A DNA stretch of 64,000 nucleotides, taken from Prionailurus bengalensis (taxonomy: Eukaryota; Chordata; Mammalia; Carnivora; Felidae). Positions 50,441-61,545 of this stretch are shown here, one piece after another; position 1 is the first letter of the stretch; the number at the start of each line of letters is the position of its first letter. The stretch lies in the NCBI RefSeq assembly GCF_016509475.1, contig NC_057348.1:35073501-35137500 (forward strand), read 5' to 3'. The translations under genes and the position numbers were made by a program. The notes under the pieces are model-generated. The model was not told the DNA's origin. It did not search any database and was given only the letters and a program-made list of their open reading frames with translations.

Positions 50441-51260
50441 AAAAACCCCACCTTATCAAATTGGTTTACCTTGACCACCTAATCTACGTACACCTTCTTG
50501 GCTAAGCTATTCATTCTCCATCCCAGGATTCTATTTTACCTTTGTGTAGCATTTGTCCCTGGCTGAAATCATCATCATTATTTATGTATGTATGTACAGT
50601 CTAGCCCTTCCCCACCCCCATTAAAATCAAGTATGATGTGGCCATGTGCTCTGCCGGCTTTGTTCTCTACTCCCAAATATCAGCACCTAGAACAGTCCTG
50701 TCCTAGGTATAGACTGAATAAAAAATGTATGTAAAATAAGAAATGGCTAAAGCAGGCTTTCTAAGACTATAACATCAATCATAAGTCAAATAACTGAAGC
50801 CAAGAGCAGAGGAAATAAGAAATTTCAATGACATTAAACCTCGGGAATATGTGTCAAATGTTAAATTTAACTACAGGGTGGGAGAGGGGAGGGAGCTAAA
50901 GTGTCATTCTAGGGACATCTTTTTGAGTGGTTACAGTTATTTCTCAAAGCAGAAACTGGGCCTTTTATCTCTGCATACCCAACAGCTCTGCACGAGGCCC
51001 TAGTAAAAACTAGGTGTGAGGCAAGAGTGGCAACAAATTTCTGAAAATACTTAGGATTTTTAAGGTTCGTGGGAAAAGGGGGTCATGTTCAACTGTAATG
51101 TTTGCCGTGGCCAAGGGAGTAGGTACGCACAACACCAAAGGAGACTCAGTTGGAAGAGATACTAAGAAGTACCCAAGAATTTGAAAAGTACCTTAAAAGT
51201 CATGAGCAATACTCTCCTAATACTGTCAATTCTAAGAGATTTATAAAAAAAAAAAAATTT

Positions 51261-51467
51261 AGGGGCGCCTGGGTGACTCAGTCGCTTGAGCATCCGGCTT
51301 TGGCTCAGATCGTGATCTCGCAGTTCGTGAGTTCGAGCCCCACATCAGGCTCTGTGTGGACAGCTCAGAGCCTGGAGCCTGCCTCAGATTCTGTGTCTCC
51401 CTCTCTCTCTGCCCCTTCCCCGCTCACGCTCTGCCTCTGTCTCTCAAAAATGAATAAAGTTAAAAAA
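51261..51467 (+). mobile_element. CAN-SINE (SINEC_Fc-like)
   Basis: Well preserved copy with head ggggcgcctgggtgactcag and intact gttcgagcccc. It inserted into an A-rich target, so duplication ends are blurred (aaaaaattta before, about tttaatttaaat after). It is the SINE closest to exon 1 in intron 1. Confidence 0.92.
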
Positions 51468-51619
51468 AAAATTTTTTTTTAATTTAAATGTCAGTAGTTC
51501 TAGGACTTGAATGTTATATAGTGGCTACCTGATAAGCAGACTAACCTCAATGCTGACATGACGCATTTTCATGAAGTCTACACTCACCAAGCAACAGCCC
51601 GGTGTAACAGAAACTTAAA

Positions 51620-51760
51620 ACTATTCTGGAATGGGGCTCTGTCACAAACTCTCTTTATAACTTTGAACAAGTCATTGAATTTCTTTAGGCCTCAATTTTC
51701 CACCTGTGAAATAAGCTGGTTGCACTAGATACTGGCTAATGTCCATTTCTGGTTCTTGGG
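51620..51760 (+). mobile_element. MIR fragment
   Basis: Sense MIR with tttgaacaagtcattgaatt and ggcctcaattttccacctgt. Confidence 0.7.
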
Positions 51761-51769
51761 CACTAAGCA

Positions 51770-52979
51770 CTAACCCGAACTTCTAAAAAATTCTCATCTT
51801 TGAAACCTTGTGCTTACAGGGTAACACATCATCCAAGAGTGATGTAAATCAAAGCTGCTGGATGGAGCGAGGTAACAGAACCTTTTGCCCAGTCTTGCCA
51901 AACCAAGGCTATCTGTCCCCAGACAGATTCTCTGGAGTGTTGCGTTCAGATCTCACTTCTTGGTTAGGCAGGAAGCCCTATCACACCTCGGCTAAACACT
52001 TGGGTTCCTTGTACAATTAAAGCTTTGCTTGAGTTTTCACTGCCCAGGGCCCTATGTGTCTCATCAATTCAAGTCTGCACTCATAGTTAGCACTACAGTT
52101 GTTTTTTGTAACACTTAAATAATGAATAGGACTTGATCACCTGGAGGTATTCTCCTCACTGCATTACAATAGTTATTAGTGATTTTAATTAGACAAAACT
52201 GCCATTCCTTTCCACTATCCCACCATACTGTCAAGTGCCTATTAAGGATATTACAGTAATAAGTATTAGCACCTTTTAAATTTACGTTAACAAAAACAGA
52301 GAAATGAGAAGTCAGGAAATGAGAGGGGAAAAAAGAAAAAAAACAAAACCTTGCATATAATTAGCCAACGCTTAGAGTAACTCAAAGAATCATTGGTAGC
52401 TATCTTATAATTTTCCTAAAAACTATGTTATGCATATCCTGGTTAAAATTGCATGTGATAATTTGACTCTCATAAATTAAAAATGAGGAAAATGAACAAG
52501 GACGTTGCTCAGCTGGGGCTGAGCCCCACGCTGCCCTTTCTTTAAAGGGGGGGAAGAACTTATCTGTGGACAATCAGAGGTTGAGCAGTTGAGTGATTTC
52601 TCCAAGAGTCATCACCAACTTTTAACCCCCCAAAAGGCTCCTGAATACTTCGGCTCGTGCCATTCTGCAGGAGGCCAAGTTTGAACAGCTACTCGGCATC
52701 CACCCGCGGCCCCTGAGCTTTCTATTCTCTATAAACGAGGAGAAAGTGGACAGGGGGAATGCTCTGACGTGTGTTTGTGACGAGGCTGATTCCTCGTTGC
52801 AGGGAAGGGAGAGCGTTTCCCACTTTCCTCCTCGACCCCCGCATTTTGCCAACTCAGGCGCCCCTGAAATCTGCAAAAACTGTCCCCCCGGAGAAAGTTC
52901 CTCAGGGAGGTGAATCATTAATACCAGCCAGGCTGGGATGAGTTTCTGGGCATGTTCTTCACGTGGCCTAACACACGCG
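51770..52979. other. Intron 1 next to the CpG island, nothing recognised
   Basis: The first kilobase of intron 1 beyond the island. The sequence changes from GC-rich to AT-rich near 52600. Enhancers are plausible here but not visible. Confidence 0.5.
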
Positions 52980-53387
52980 CTCAGAGGTCGAGACGTTTCT
53001 AAAGGAGAGCTGGCAACGTGGATGGTAAAACCTCAGGTCTCCTAAACCCGGCCCGAGAACTTCTCGACTTGCCAGGCGGAGCCAGGTGCGGTGCCGGCGC
53101 CCTCCGCGTGGGCCCAGGGAACCGACGCCAGCGACTGCTGAGTGCTGGGTGTCGCCCTCCTCGGCCCCGGGTCCACACCCGAGAGGGGGCTGGGGGCGGA
53201 GGGGGGTCTCCCACGTGCACGGGAGCAGCTCCGCGCGTCGCCTCCGGGGGTGCAGCGCCCGCACCGCCGGGCACCCGCTGCCGGGAGGAAACAGGCGGCG
53301 GCGAGGACGAGGAGGGCCGGGAGGACCCGGGCAGGCGGCCGCCCCGCCAGCGCCCTCCGCGCGGCTCCAGCCACCGGGCGCGCTCAC

Positions 53388-53471
53388 CTGGGACCTGGCC
53401 GCCAGCAGCGGGGGCCGGAGCGCCAGGTCTCGCAGAAGTTTCCGGGCCTGCGCTGCCACGGGGGACGCCAT
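53388..53471 (-). CDS. SUCLG2: SUCLG2 coding exon 1 (mitochondrial presequence)
   Basis: This is the first coding exon of the GDP-forming succinyl-CoA ligase beta subunit, a citric-acid-cycle enzyme of the mitochondrial matrix that pairs with the SUCLG1 alpha subunit and links succinyl-CoA cleavage to GTP formation. Seen directly: 28 codons starting MASPVAAQARKLLRDL and ending LLAARSQ, then a perfect CAG|GTGAGC splice donor (intron phase 0). The peptide matches the human SUCLG2 N-terminus at most positions, as I remember it. The start has a good Kozak context (A at -3, G at +4), and there is no ATG on this strand between 53472 and 53750. It is Arg/Leu/Ala-rich with several basic residues, as expected of a matrix-targeting presequence. 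One oddity is an Asp at residue 15, where I recall Ala in human. The reading frame stays open upstream and into the intron only because the region is GC-rich. Exon 2 at 826-967 continues in the correct phase, which makes the assignment firm. Confidence 0.93.
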
Positions 53472-53700
53472 CTTAAACAGGAAACTCGGCGCGGGGGAGC
53501 CGACTGCGCGCGGGCGGCCGAGGTCGGAGGAGGAGGAGGAGGAGGGAGGAGGAGGAGAGGGGCGGGCCCGGCCGGCCCCCCGGCCGCCCCCGCGCCCCGG
53601 CGCGCGGCCCCTCTGCGCGCGGCCCCGCCCCGGCGCCCCACGCCCCACGCCCGGCGGGGCCAGCACCGCCCCCGGTCCCCGACCCCGCCCCGTCTTCGCC
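53472..53700 (-). promoter_or_regulatory. SUCLG2: SUCLG2 promoter and 5' UTR, TATA-less GC-rich
   Basis: Immediately upstream of the SUCLG2 start codon lies a very GC-rich, CpG-dense segment with no TATA box. GC boxes of the Sp1 type are visible at 53559-53568 (ggggcgggcc), 53621-53632 (ggccccgccccg) and 53681-53692. A GGA-rich purine tract runs from about 53526 to 53558. TGCGC-containing stretches around 53504 and 53613 resemble NRF-1 half sites, which would suit a nuclear gene for a mitochondrial enzyme, but no full NRF-1 palindrome was found. The transcription start is not visible from sequence alone. A short 5' UTR beginning within about 100 bases of the ATG is inferred. Confidence 0.7.
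53526..53558. repeat. GGA purine tract in the promoter
   Basis: The run of GGA triplets (with GGGA) reads ggaggaggaggaggaggg and onward on the plus strand, next to a GC box. Such tracts can form G-quadruplex or triplex structures and can vary in length. Read in frame it would encode a poly-Glu or poly-Ser stretch, which I take to be meaningless. Confidence 0.8.
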
Positions 53701-53760
53701 TTTAGCCTGCGGGGGTCTTGTGGCCTTGTCACCGCGCCACCCACTGTGGGCATCAGCAGA

Positions 53761-54059
53761 TCCCCAGCCCTGCGGTCGTGGGGTTTAAACTCTACCGAGG
53801 ACCAAAGGGCAAGCGAACAGTAGTCACTGCCGCGAGCGGTGGAACTGGAACCGGGGGCCTTCGGAGCTCAGATCTCGTCTCGGGGTCGCAGAGGAGCCTG
53901 GGCACGCGGTGTCTGAGCTGGGACTTGAAGGAATAAAGGGGAGGCAAGGGTTCTGGCGAAGGCGGTGGAAGCCTTCTAGAACTCAGTTAAGACGTTTTTG
54001 TCCTTAACGGAAGATCAATGCAAAACCATTGAAGGGTTTTGAGCCCGGTAATCAGCATA
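53761..54059. other. Upstream flank of the CpG island
   Basis: GC content falls quickly. A divergent non-coding transcript on the plus strand could start around 53700-53800, as is common at CpG-island promoters, but no splice signals or conserved frame support a gene. Confidence 0.4.
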
Positions 54060-54300
54060 ATAAGAGCAGACATTTATTTGGAGTCTCCTGACACTAAGCA
54101 CTGTGCAGGTAATAAAAATGCTGTAGCAAATATGCTTGATGTGTGACAAGCACTTTACAAATAGGAACTCTTAGTCTCCATAGCAACCTTTCCAGTAGGT
54201 ACCAGACTAAAATCCCCATTTTGCAGAAGAGGAAAACGAGGCACAGAGAGGTCACCGCTCTGATAGGAATGGAAATGATGTTCAAACCCATGCTTTCTCT
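54060..54300 (-). mobile_element. MIR fragment
   Basis: Antisense MIR with ccccattttgcagaagagga and aacgaggcacagagaggtca, just upstream of the CpG island. Confidence 0.75.
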
Positions 54301-54844
54301 CCGTGCCCCATTAAGAGCTGTTACAGATTCTTTTTTAACCTTACTTACTCTTGAGCCTATGATCGTGAGAAAACTTGCAGTGTAACAGAACTAGGCAACT
54401 ACTGCTGCTAGTTTCCTTCCTTCCCTCCCTCCGTTTATTTTTTCTTAACATATATTTTGACAAATCAAATACACAGACAAGTTACAAGAATATTACCCCC
54501 AAATGCCCAGGTATCCTTAACCCAGATTCCCCACCTATATTTTGCCCTATTTCACATTCTTGATAGGTAGTATATATAAATGGATTTGTAGACCATTACT
54601 TGTCACAAGTTTGCCTGCTAGATTTAGCATCTATTGATGATTATTGCTTGCATCAGTTATGACTACGATTGCAAAATAGTTATTATGTAATTCCATTCTT
54701 TTCTACATTTTTGTTTACATTCTACTCTGAAGTGAGCTTTACTTTTGCCCACATTTCTTTATTAACTCTTGTATTTACTTGTATCAGTATGGACTTGTGG
54801 ATTCCTTTTTTGGTGCCAAATCTATGCTCTTTCCTATTACACTT

Positions 54845-55015
54845 ACTCTGCTGCCTCTGGATATGGGTCATTTAATCTTCACATGAACCTTCCGAGGAGG
54901 TTCTGCTGTTACTCCCATTTGCCAAAAAGAGAACAGGTCCCCAGAAACACTATGTAACTTGCCCAGGGTGACACAGCTTGGGATCAGACCCTAAAGCTGG
55001 AATCTAATCATTCTA
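54845..55015 (-). mobile_element. MIR fragment
   Basis: Antisense MIR with tatgtaacttgcccagggtg and acacagcttgggatcagacc. Confidence 0.72.
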
Positions 55016-55019
55016 CCCC

Positions 55020-56689
55020 ACACCCTCCCCTTGAGTGAGTGGATCTGATTTCCCATCTCATCCATCATTACTCCTACTGGGTCTGCCATTTAGCCAGCCG
55101 GGTTGGAGTACAAACACTACAAACAGTCGACAGTGTTTAAACTTGGTCATACCTTTAAACTTGGTTGTCAGAAGGAAATAGACTACCTGTAGAATTAATC
55201 AAAGGCTTTTTATTCACACATTACTATGGTAAAGGCGTCTGCTACCATCACTTTCCTTCCAGCAGAGGCTAGAAGGTGTTTGAAGGGAGAGTGCATTTTA
55301 TAGAGAAAGGAGAAACTCTTAAGATGCTCTTTGATTGATGAGTGTTCTGTCAGGATGAGGTTTTTCTATTAGGGCAGGATTTGGGGAAGTGGAGTGGGAG
55401 GGGCTTTCTGATGGCCGTTCAAGTACATTTGGCAGTCTTTGGTTCACCCTCACTAGTATATAACTGGGGACTTTCCAGTTCATCCAGTGTCATCTAAGTT
55501 TTTCCTGTCTCATTTGGAAAACTGCCAGGTTCTCAAGGGGGGCCCAAGTCTTGTGTCAGCAATTTCTCAATGTCTTTACCTGCTTTCTGTCATTCTACCT
55601 TCTCTGTGACCAAGGCATTGGGAAGATGCAACAGAACGACGGGCATCTATATGGTTATCTCCCGTGCTTAGCACTGGACCAGGACTAGAAGAAGGGCACA
55701 ATAAACAAACACATCATGAATCAAACTTACTGAGTTCCTCCTAAGACTTCTCTTTATTTTCTACTCTTATATCCCAAATAGAAAGCTCTTTGAGGTCAGG
55801 GATTCCACCACAGGGTTCTGTACTGTGCTTCACGGGGACAAGCACTGATATTTTAGCCAAACTGGATTCAAAAGCCCCCTCTACCCCTTGCAAACCTGTG
55901 ACCTGAAGTATGTACCTACTTCCTAGAGTTGTAGTAGGTATTCAACAAGATGTTGTGTATAAAGACCTTTTATATGGTAGGGGCTTCATAAGTGTTATTT
56001 TTCTTCCTCTAGAATGTTATTAATAAATGTTTGTTTGATAGCTAATGTGAAACACTAAAGCCAATCTGACACATGGATTAGAAGGCCCAGATGCTTTGGA
56101 ACTTAACTTGATAGCAGTGGAGAACTATGGAGATGCATAAATGCCAGTCAAAAGTGTTAAAATGTCCTAAAGTGGTTGCTTCCAGGAAGAGGGTTGTGGG
56201 TAGTGGTCAGGGAACCATTACATTTTTAGAGCTTCCAAAATACCAATGCTTAGACACCACTTTAGATCTAGTGAATCAGAATCACTTAGGATGAGTCTGG
56301 GATCTGCATTTTAAATAATCTTCTCCAGGGGTTCTTAACTCTGAAAAGGAGGAAAGCAAACAAACCAAACCGTATGCCAAACTCTCTTGAAATTTTCTGG
56401 TAAATCAATAAGTTATTCTGCTTCCCTCCATGGGGTTCCTAAATGTAGAGTGATAAATCGTAAATGTGCATATTGACTAAATACTGCGTCCACAGACCTT
56501 CGCCTGACACATGCACACAAAATCTGCCTTCTCCCAGGGGTCTAGGTCAGCTTCAACATATGGAAGCATTGGTTAAAGAAGAATGAATAGCTATTCTATG
56601 CTTTTTCTTTATCAAAATTGCCCACGTGGACTGCTTGAATATCCTATATGGCCACAGGCAATAGCATGATCGAAAGCTTTCTGTGCTGT
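55020..56689. other. Upstream intergenic DNA, little recognised
   Basis: Apart from a degraded L2-like stretch near 55770, it holds only unassigned sequence. Confidence 0.45.
55770..56040 (+). mobile_element. LINE-2 3' end, degraded
   Basis: Contains aaagctctttgaggtcaggg and ttctgtactgtgcttcacgg. The right half (rising to ataaatgttt) is uncertain. Confidence 0.4.
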
Positions 56690-56880
56690 CTGGTATCAGA
56701 TTGAAGCACAGAGGCAGACAGGAGATGAACCGAGTTCAAGTACTAATTCTGTGGTTTAAAACTCCATGATCTTGAGCAAGTTATATCACAGCCTCAGTTA
56801 TTTGATCTGTGTAAAGGGGATTATAATAGCGCCTATTTTGCCAGAGATGTGTTGACAAGTGCTTGAGATCCAGGGGCTGT
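56690..56880 (+). mobile_element. MIR fragment
   Basis: Sense MIR with gatcttgagcaagttatatc, cagcctcagttatttgatct and gtaaaggggattataatagc. Confidence 0.7.
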
Positions 56881-56884
56881 TACT

Positions 56885-58436
56885 CACCTTGCCTTCTTTA
56901 CTTGACTCAGAAATCCTTTTTCATGTTTGCTTTTTTACTCTTCATGTCTGTGAGCCTGTTTGCCTATTAGTAAAATGAAGGCCAGGTGTGACAGCGTCTT
57001 ATTTGAACTGAGAGTTCACAACGTGTTACTTCTCATAAACTTTGCATACGTTGGAAGCATTAAGTTCTAAAACTCCATGATCAAACTTTGAATTTAGAAC
57101 ACCCTGCCTACACTGCTTCTTACTCAGCGAATCCATCCAGGAAGGAAAATAAAAACATCAATAAGCCCACACACCTTCTCTTTCTTCTTAGCAGTGCATG
57201 TTAACAGTGAAATAATATGCTCATTTTCATAGCCACGGGGATTACTCAAGGGATGCTGATTTGCCAAGGAGGGATGTCATGAAACTTAGCACAGGGGTAG
57301 TACATCTAGCAGTTCCATTGGTAGTTTACCACTACCTTTTCATTTAAACATAAAAACCATTTGACAAAGACAAACTCATTATAACCAGCAGAACTGAATA
57401 GAATTTTTAAAGAAACAACCTTAATTTTCACGAATAACATATTTGACTTCATGCTGCTGCATGCCAGAAATGAAAATCACTATTATGATGATGAGATAAA
57501 GGGTATTTGTGGATTGTGTTTGGTTATTATTTTTTTGATGGATAGCAGATTTCTTGAATTTATAGGCAAAGAAACTTTGGCCTTTCATTATGTACATAGG
57601 TAATATCTCTCTTGCTGTTTGTGACAGCCATTTGAACCAATGGTTCAATTGTGTTATTTGCCAATGACACAGAGAGAACTTCCATTGTGCTAAAGTTATT
57701 TTCCTCTCTTCAATAATACATTAAAATGATTAATTCTGATGGCATTTCTCAGAAGCTTATTTAAATTACAAGGTGCCCAGGAGAAAAGGGATCTAAAACT
57801 AAAAGTGTCTAACAGAACTGCAGTGAACTCTAGAGGAATTCTTACCGTAACCTCAGGAGAATGAAGGGGGGGACCAGCTTAGAGTGGTGGCACCAGGTCA
57901 ATGTCAAGATGAAAAAGAAGGAAGAGTAAGGGACATCATAAACCCAGAGAAGGAGCAGGTAGAGAAAAAGTCAGCTAAACAAAAACTACAAATGGAGAAC
58001 AGGAAGTAATGGCGGGAACAGGGGTGATGACGTTGTATTGGCAGGGAGTCTGGCGATGAATGGAGGATGATAGAAACTGGAGTAGAGTACATTGACAGAA
58101 GAGACCATGGAAGGGCATGGACTGAAAAAGAAAAGTGGCACCAGCTTGTAGAAAAGAATTCCCCTCACAATGGGAAGCCATGGAATTTAGCCCTTCCAAT
58201 ATGACTAAGATATCCTTCTTTTAAATACTAAAATAAAAATTAAAGGAACATCTAGTTCAAATGCCCTGCTTTATTAGGAACTAAGGAATCACAACAGTGA
58301 TTCTTAATAGAAGCCTTTGAAGAGTTCTTTCTTTTTAATGTCTTTGGGGTCATATTCTCCACAGTTTCTAATGTAGTAGGGGTGTCTTAGAGCCCAGGGA
58401 TCTGCATTTTTGTAAGTAATTCTCCCACCCCACTGT
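56885..58436. other. Upstream intergenic DNA, nothing recognised
   Basis: AT-rich unassigned DNA with no credible gene. Confidence 0.5.
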
Positions 58437-58653
58437 CTTTTTTTTTTTAATTTCTTTAGTGTTTATTTATTTAGAGACAGAGAGAGAGAGAGCGCAAGCG
58501 AGGGATATGGGCAGAGGGAGAGAGTGAGATTCCCAGCAAGGTTCCACACTGTCAGCGCAGATCCCCCAGCGTGGAGCTCAAGCCCACAAACCATGAGGTC
58601 CTGACCTGAGCTGAAGTCAGATGCTCAACTCAATGAGCCACCCAGGCACCCCT
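58437..58653 (-). mobile_element. CAN-SINE upstream of SUCLG2
   Basis: Reverse-oriented copy running from a T-rich tail to gccacccaggcacccc. It is moderately diverged, with a duplicated-purine (ag)n segment. The flanks (ccaccccactgtc, ctccccacctcc) give only a weak candidate duplication. Confidence 0.88.
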
Positions 58654-58854
58654 CCCCACCTCCTTTATTGTAGGTGGTCCCTGGTCCCTGGTTGAAGAAG
58701 CACTGACCCAGAAGGTGGATTTTGAGAAGCCTAAAGGGGAAGGATAACAATCATTCAATTCCCGCCCCCCCCCTTTCTTTCCGTTTCTTACTCCACTTCC
58801 ACTATCCTCCTTAATCCTTCCTTCCGAAATCTGATTTGGTACATGAGAGAAGGG

Positions 58855-59120
58855 GTATGGAATGAGCCTCCAAAAGACTACACACTGTTCCCTCTGCCTG
58901 AAACACCCTTCCTCGTTGCTCACCTGGCTCAGGTCCTCTCATCCCTTGAGTTTCTGTCACTCCTTCAGGAAGCCTCCCTGAAGGCATGGCTGGGGGTCAC
59001 CTCAGTGGTTCCCAAAGGGCGATCACTGCACTGGCTCCTTATCGGCTTCTTCCTGCAAGATTCTAAAATCTGCATGACAGGTACCGTCTTCTTGAAAGGT
59101 CTTATCCTGATCACAGCACT
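58855..59120 (+). mobile_element. LINE-2 3' fragment
   Basis: Contains cacactgttccctctgcctg, acctggctcaggtcctctca and ccttcaggaagcctccctga, a clear L2 3' region, then a degraded 3' tail near cagcactgtgcctggagctg. Confidence 0.72.
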
Positions 59121-59434
59121 GTGCCTGGAGCTGAATGGGTATATAAGAGAAGCCAGGGCAAAAGTCACCCTAAGAAAAATCACAGATTTAGTGGTGTCTA
59201 GAGATATGTCAGTACCTCTCAACAGGAAAGGAAGTTGAGGCCCATGATGAGAAATAACCTGCCTGTCATCACACATTACACTAGTGGTTTCTACACACTG
59301 TTCCTCAAGGTTCTCAGATGCCTTTGGGCTCCACGTCTCCTTTCTTTCTCTCCCCCCTCCCTCACCATCCCTCCCTCTTTACCGCTATCACTCTTGTTCT
59401 TATTATTGCTCTTTCTCTCTCCCCTACATTTACT

Positions 59435-59605
59435 GAACACTTATTATGTGCTTTCTCAAAGCCTTACAGAAATCCTCTTACTTGATTTTCAGCACAGCCA
59501 TCTTTCACAGATGTACAGGCGGGCACTTATAGCAGAGAGTAAGTTGCCTGAGGTAATAAAGCAAGAGGAGCCCAATCTCAATCAATCTAGGATTGATTCT
59601 AGGCC
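59435..59605 (-). mobile_element. MIR fragment
   Basis: Antisense MIR with gaacacttattatgtgcttt and gagtaagttgcctgaggtaa. Confidence 0.65.
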
Positions 59606-59849
59606 GCGTTACCTCACAGAACTTCTTGCAGTGATGGAAAGTTTCTGTACGTATGCTGTTAAGCACCATAATCATTAGCCATATGGCTGTTGAGCACTGG
59701 AAGTGTGGCTTAGTGGAACTGAGAAAATAATTTTTAAAATTGTATTTAATATTAATCTATATTTAATTTTGAATAACCCCACATAGCTAGTGGCTACCAT
59801 ATCGCCCAGCACGCATCTAACTGATGTACAAACTTTGCACCATTGCACT

Positions 59850-59901
59850 ATTTTTTTCTTTTTCTTCTTCTTTTTCTTTTTCTTTTTCTTTTTCTTTCAT
59901 T

Positions 59902-59945
<44 letters not shown>

Positions 59946-60083
59946 TCGAGAGAGCAAGGGAGGAATGAGAAGAAGAGAGATGCAGAGCCCTATGCGGGGT
60001 TCAATCTCGCGACCGTTGAGATCATGACCTGAGCTGAAATCAAGAGTCAGACGCTTAACCAACGGAGCCACCCAGGAGCTCCT
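59850..60083 (-). mobile_element. CAN-SINE, older form with (TTTC)n tail
   Basis: Reverse-oriented copy with the pan-carnivore body (antisense ctgaaatcaagagtcaga) and a long TTTC-type tail. Candidate duplications are gcactattt at the left and acactattt at the right. Confidence 0.88.
59895..59947 (+). repeat. (TTTC)n microsatellite in SINE tail
   Basis: About 12 TTTC units preceded by TTTTTC units, the usual tail expansion of carnivore SINEs. Probably polymorphic. Confidence 0.95.
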
Positions 60084-61422
60084 ACACTATTTCCTTAACT
60101 GGGTTTCCTCCCATGGTAGTTCCTAAGACAAGGATTTGGGTACAAATAGCTTATTTCAGGGACAATCCTAGGTAGCAGGTGAGGGAATGGGGAAGTGAGA
60201 CCAGGCAAGTGGGAAACTAATAAAGGCTGTGTTAATTGGCTGTAGACCTTCGGGGCTAATGTTTTCAGGGAACACTGATAGACTGTTACAGAACACATCC
60301 CATAATCGTCCCGGCAACGGGGCAAGGAAATGGTTATGTTTGTCCACCAATTCCCGTGCCTCATTATTGAGGGCTGCTTCTGGGGGCATCCACCCGCCAC
60401 CCTGCACACCCATACTTCCAGCCTGCCTCACCCGTGGGACGGTCATGTCCCTGTGGCTGGCTAGATAAATCCTTAGGGCAGAGGGACCCAGGTGTCTGCA
60501 GCAGGGGCTGTCCCGCAAAGCTGCAGGCAAGTTCCAGGGAGATCAAGGGGATGTGGGGTCAGGTAAGACTACATTACCTCTCCCTTGAAAATGATGAGAT
60601 TAGCTCATATTACTATTTTATCTGAGGTAGGAGGAAGGGCACTTGAGACTGTGTTCATAAGAAACACAATTCTTTTTCCAACAAGAATGAAAAAAGTTTT
60701 CCAACGACAGTTCTAAGCTGTGCTCTTGCCCGGCTTCCTGACCACCTCAATTACTGAATTTTATCCTATTCTGTATCATTTCTAGCTCAGCGTGGATGCT
60801 CTAAACACCCCCGCAGTCTGGGCCATCACAATGTAGCTGTAAAGCAGCTGACCCTGGACTTTCTCAGTGCAGACGTGAAGAGACTCAAGCATTCCAGAAA
60901 GTGTTTGTTTGCTTTTTATTTGATAATATATAAAAAGATTAGAGGCAGCAAGAGAAGAGAATGAGGGAGAACATACACATGGTTTTAAAAATAAGAATAA
61001 AAAATAGAGTTTACGGCAGAAGTAGATAGAAGTGGTGTAAATAATGGTTTCTCCTCTTCTGATATCAAGCTTTGTTTAGCTCCCAGAAGAACCAACATGT
61101 AATTATGGTTGATGTAAATTGAATAAAAGCCAAGTCAAAAAGGCAGATCAGCCTCTAAAGGAGGTGTGTTCGCTTCTGCACAGAGAGCAGGGTAAGAGTC
61201 CTAGCTTCCAGAGCCGAGGGGCTGCTGGTCCGTCCCTACCACCCTGGGCGGAGAGAATGTTGAGAACTCGATATTGTGGGCAAAAATAATGTGATCAAAC
61301 TTCTTTCAGAGTCAGTGACCTGTCATGGAAGCTGAGGAGGGCTTAGCTACCTCAAAGAAGAACCTGCCTGGAGAGATTTCTTCACATAACAAATCTCTAT
61401 AAATTTCCTTTTAAAAATTGTA
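60084..61422. other. Upstream intergenic DNA, nothing recognised
   Basis: Unassigned sequence. Short open frames on both strands have no support. Confidence 0.5.
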
Positions 61423-61511
61423 CAAGCATACCTCATTTTATTGCACTTGGCTTTATTGCATTCCACTTTATTGCACTTCCCAGATACTGTGTGTTTTGGG
61501 TTTTTAAAAAA

Positions 61512-61513
<2 letters not shown>

Positions 61514-61542
<29 letters not shown>
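61514..61542. repeat. (GT)n microsatellite inside Tigger
   Basis: About 14 GT units within the left part of the Tigger element, likely polymorphic. Confidence 0.95.

Positions 61543-61545
<3 letters not shown>

Larger units (their letters stand above)
968..53387 (-). other. SUCLG2: SUCLG2 intron 1 (about 52.4 kb)
   Basis: This interval is bounded by the exon 1 donor (GTGAGC on the minus strand, 53387 downwards) and the exon 2 acceptor (CT tract and TAG just above 967). The phase is 0. It holds only transposon-derived sequence, simple repeats and unassigned non-coding DNA. I found no convincing internal exon or nested gene on either strand. The many open frames of 60-170 codons have no recognisable domains or splice context. 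Confidence 0.9.
52980..53760. other. CpG island over SUCLG2 exon 1
   Basis: This block of several hundred bases has abundant CG dinucleotides and long G/C runs, in sharp contrast to the AT-rich, CpG-poor sequence on both sides. It covers the promoter, exon 1 and the first 400 bases of intron 1. Such islands usually mark constitutive promoters, often bidirectional. The island edges are estimated by eye. Confidence 0.85.

Noticed and set aside
7190..51467. CRISPR-like array of regularly repeated units
   Set aside because: The repeats are dispersed SINEs, irregularly spaced and in both orientations, in a mammalian genome.
52968..53753. 261-codon minus-strand open frame that includes SUCLG2 exon 1
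   Set aside because: Only the 28 codons from 53471 to 53388 match SUCLG2. The rest is GC-rich promoter and intron translated by chance, and a canonical splice donor ends the exon.
53086..53823. 245-codon and 187-codon plus-strand open frames in the CpG island
   Set aside because: They are rich in Arg, Pro, Gly and Glu, as expected from CpG-island composition, and overlap in different frames. No domain or splice context.
59235..59678. 147-codon plus-strand open frame
   Set aside because: It crosses a CT-rich tract (Leu/Phe/Ser runs) and a MIR fragment, so it is not a gene.
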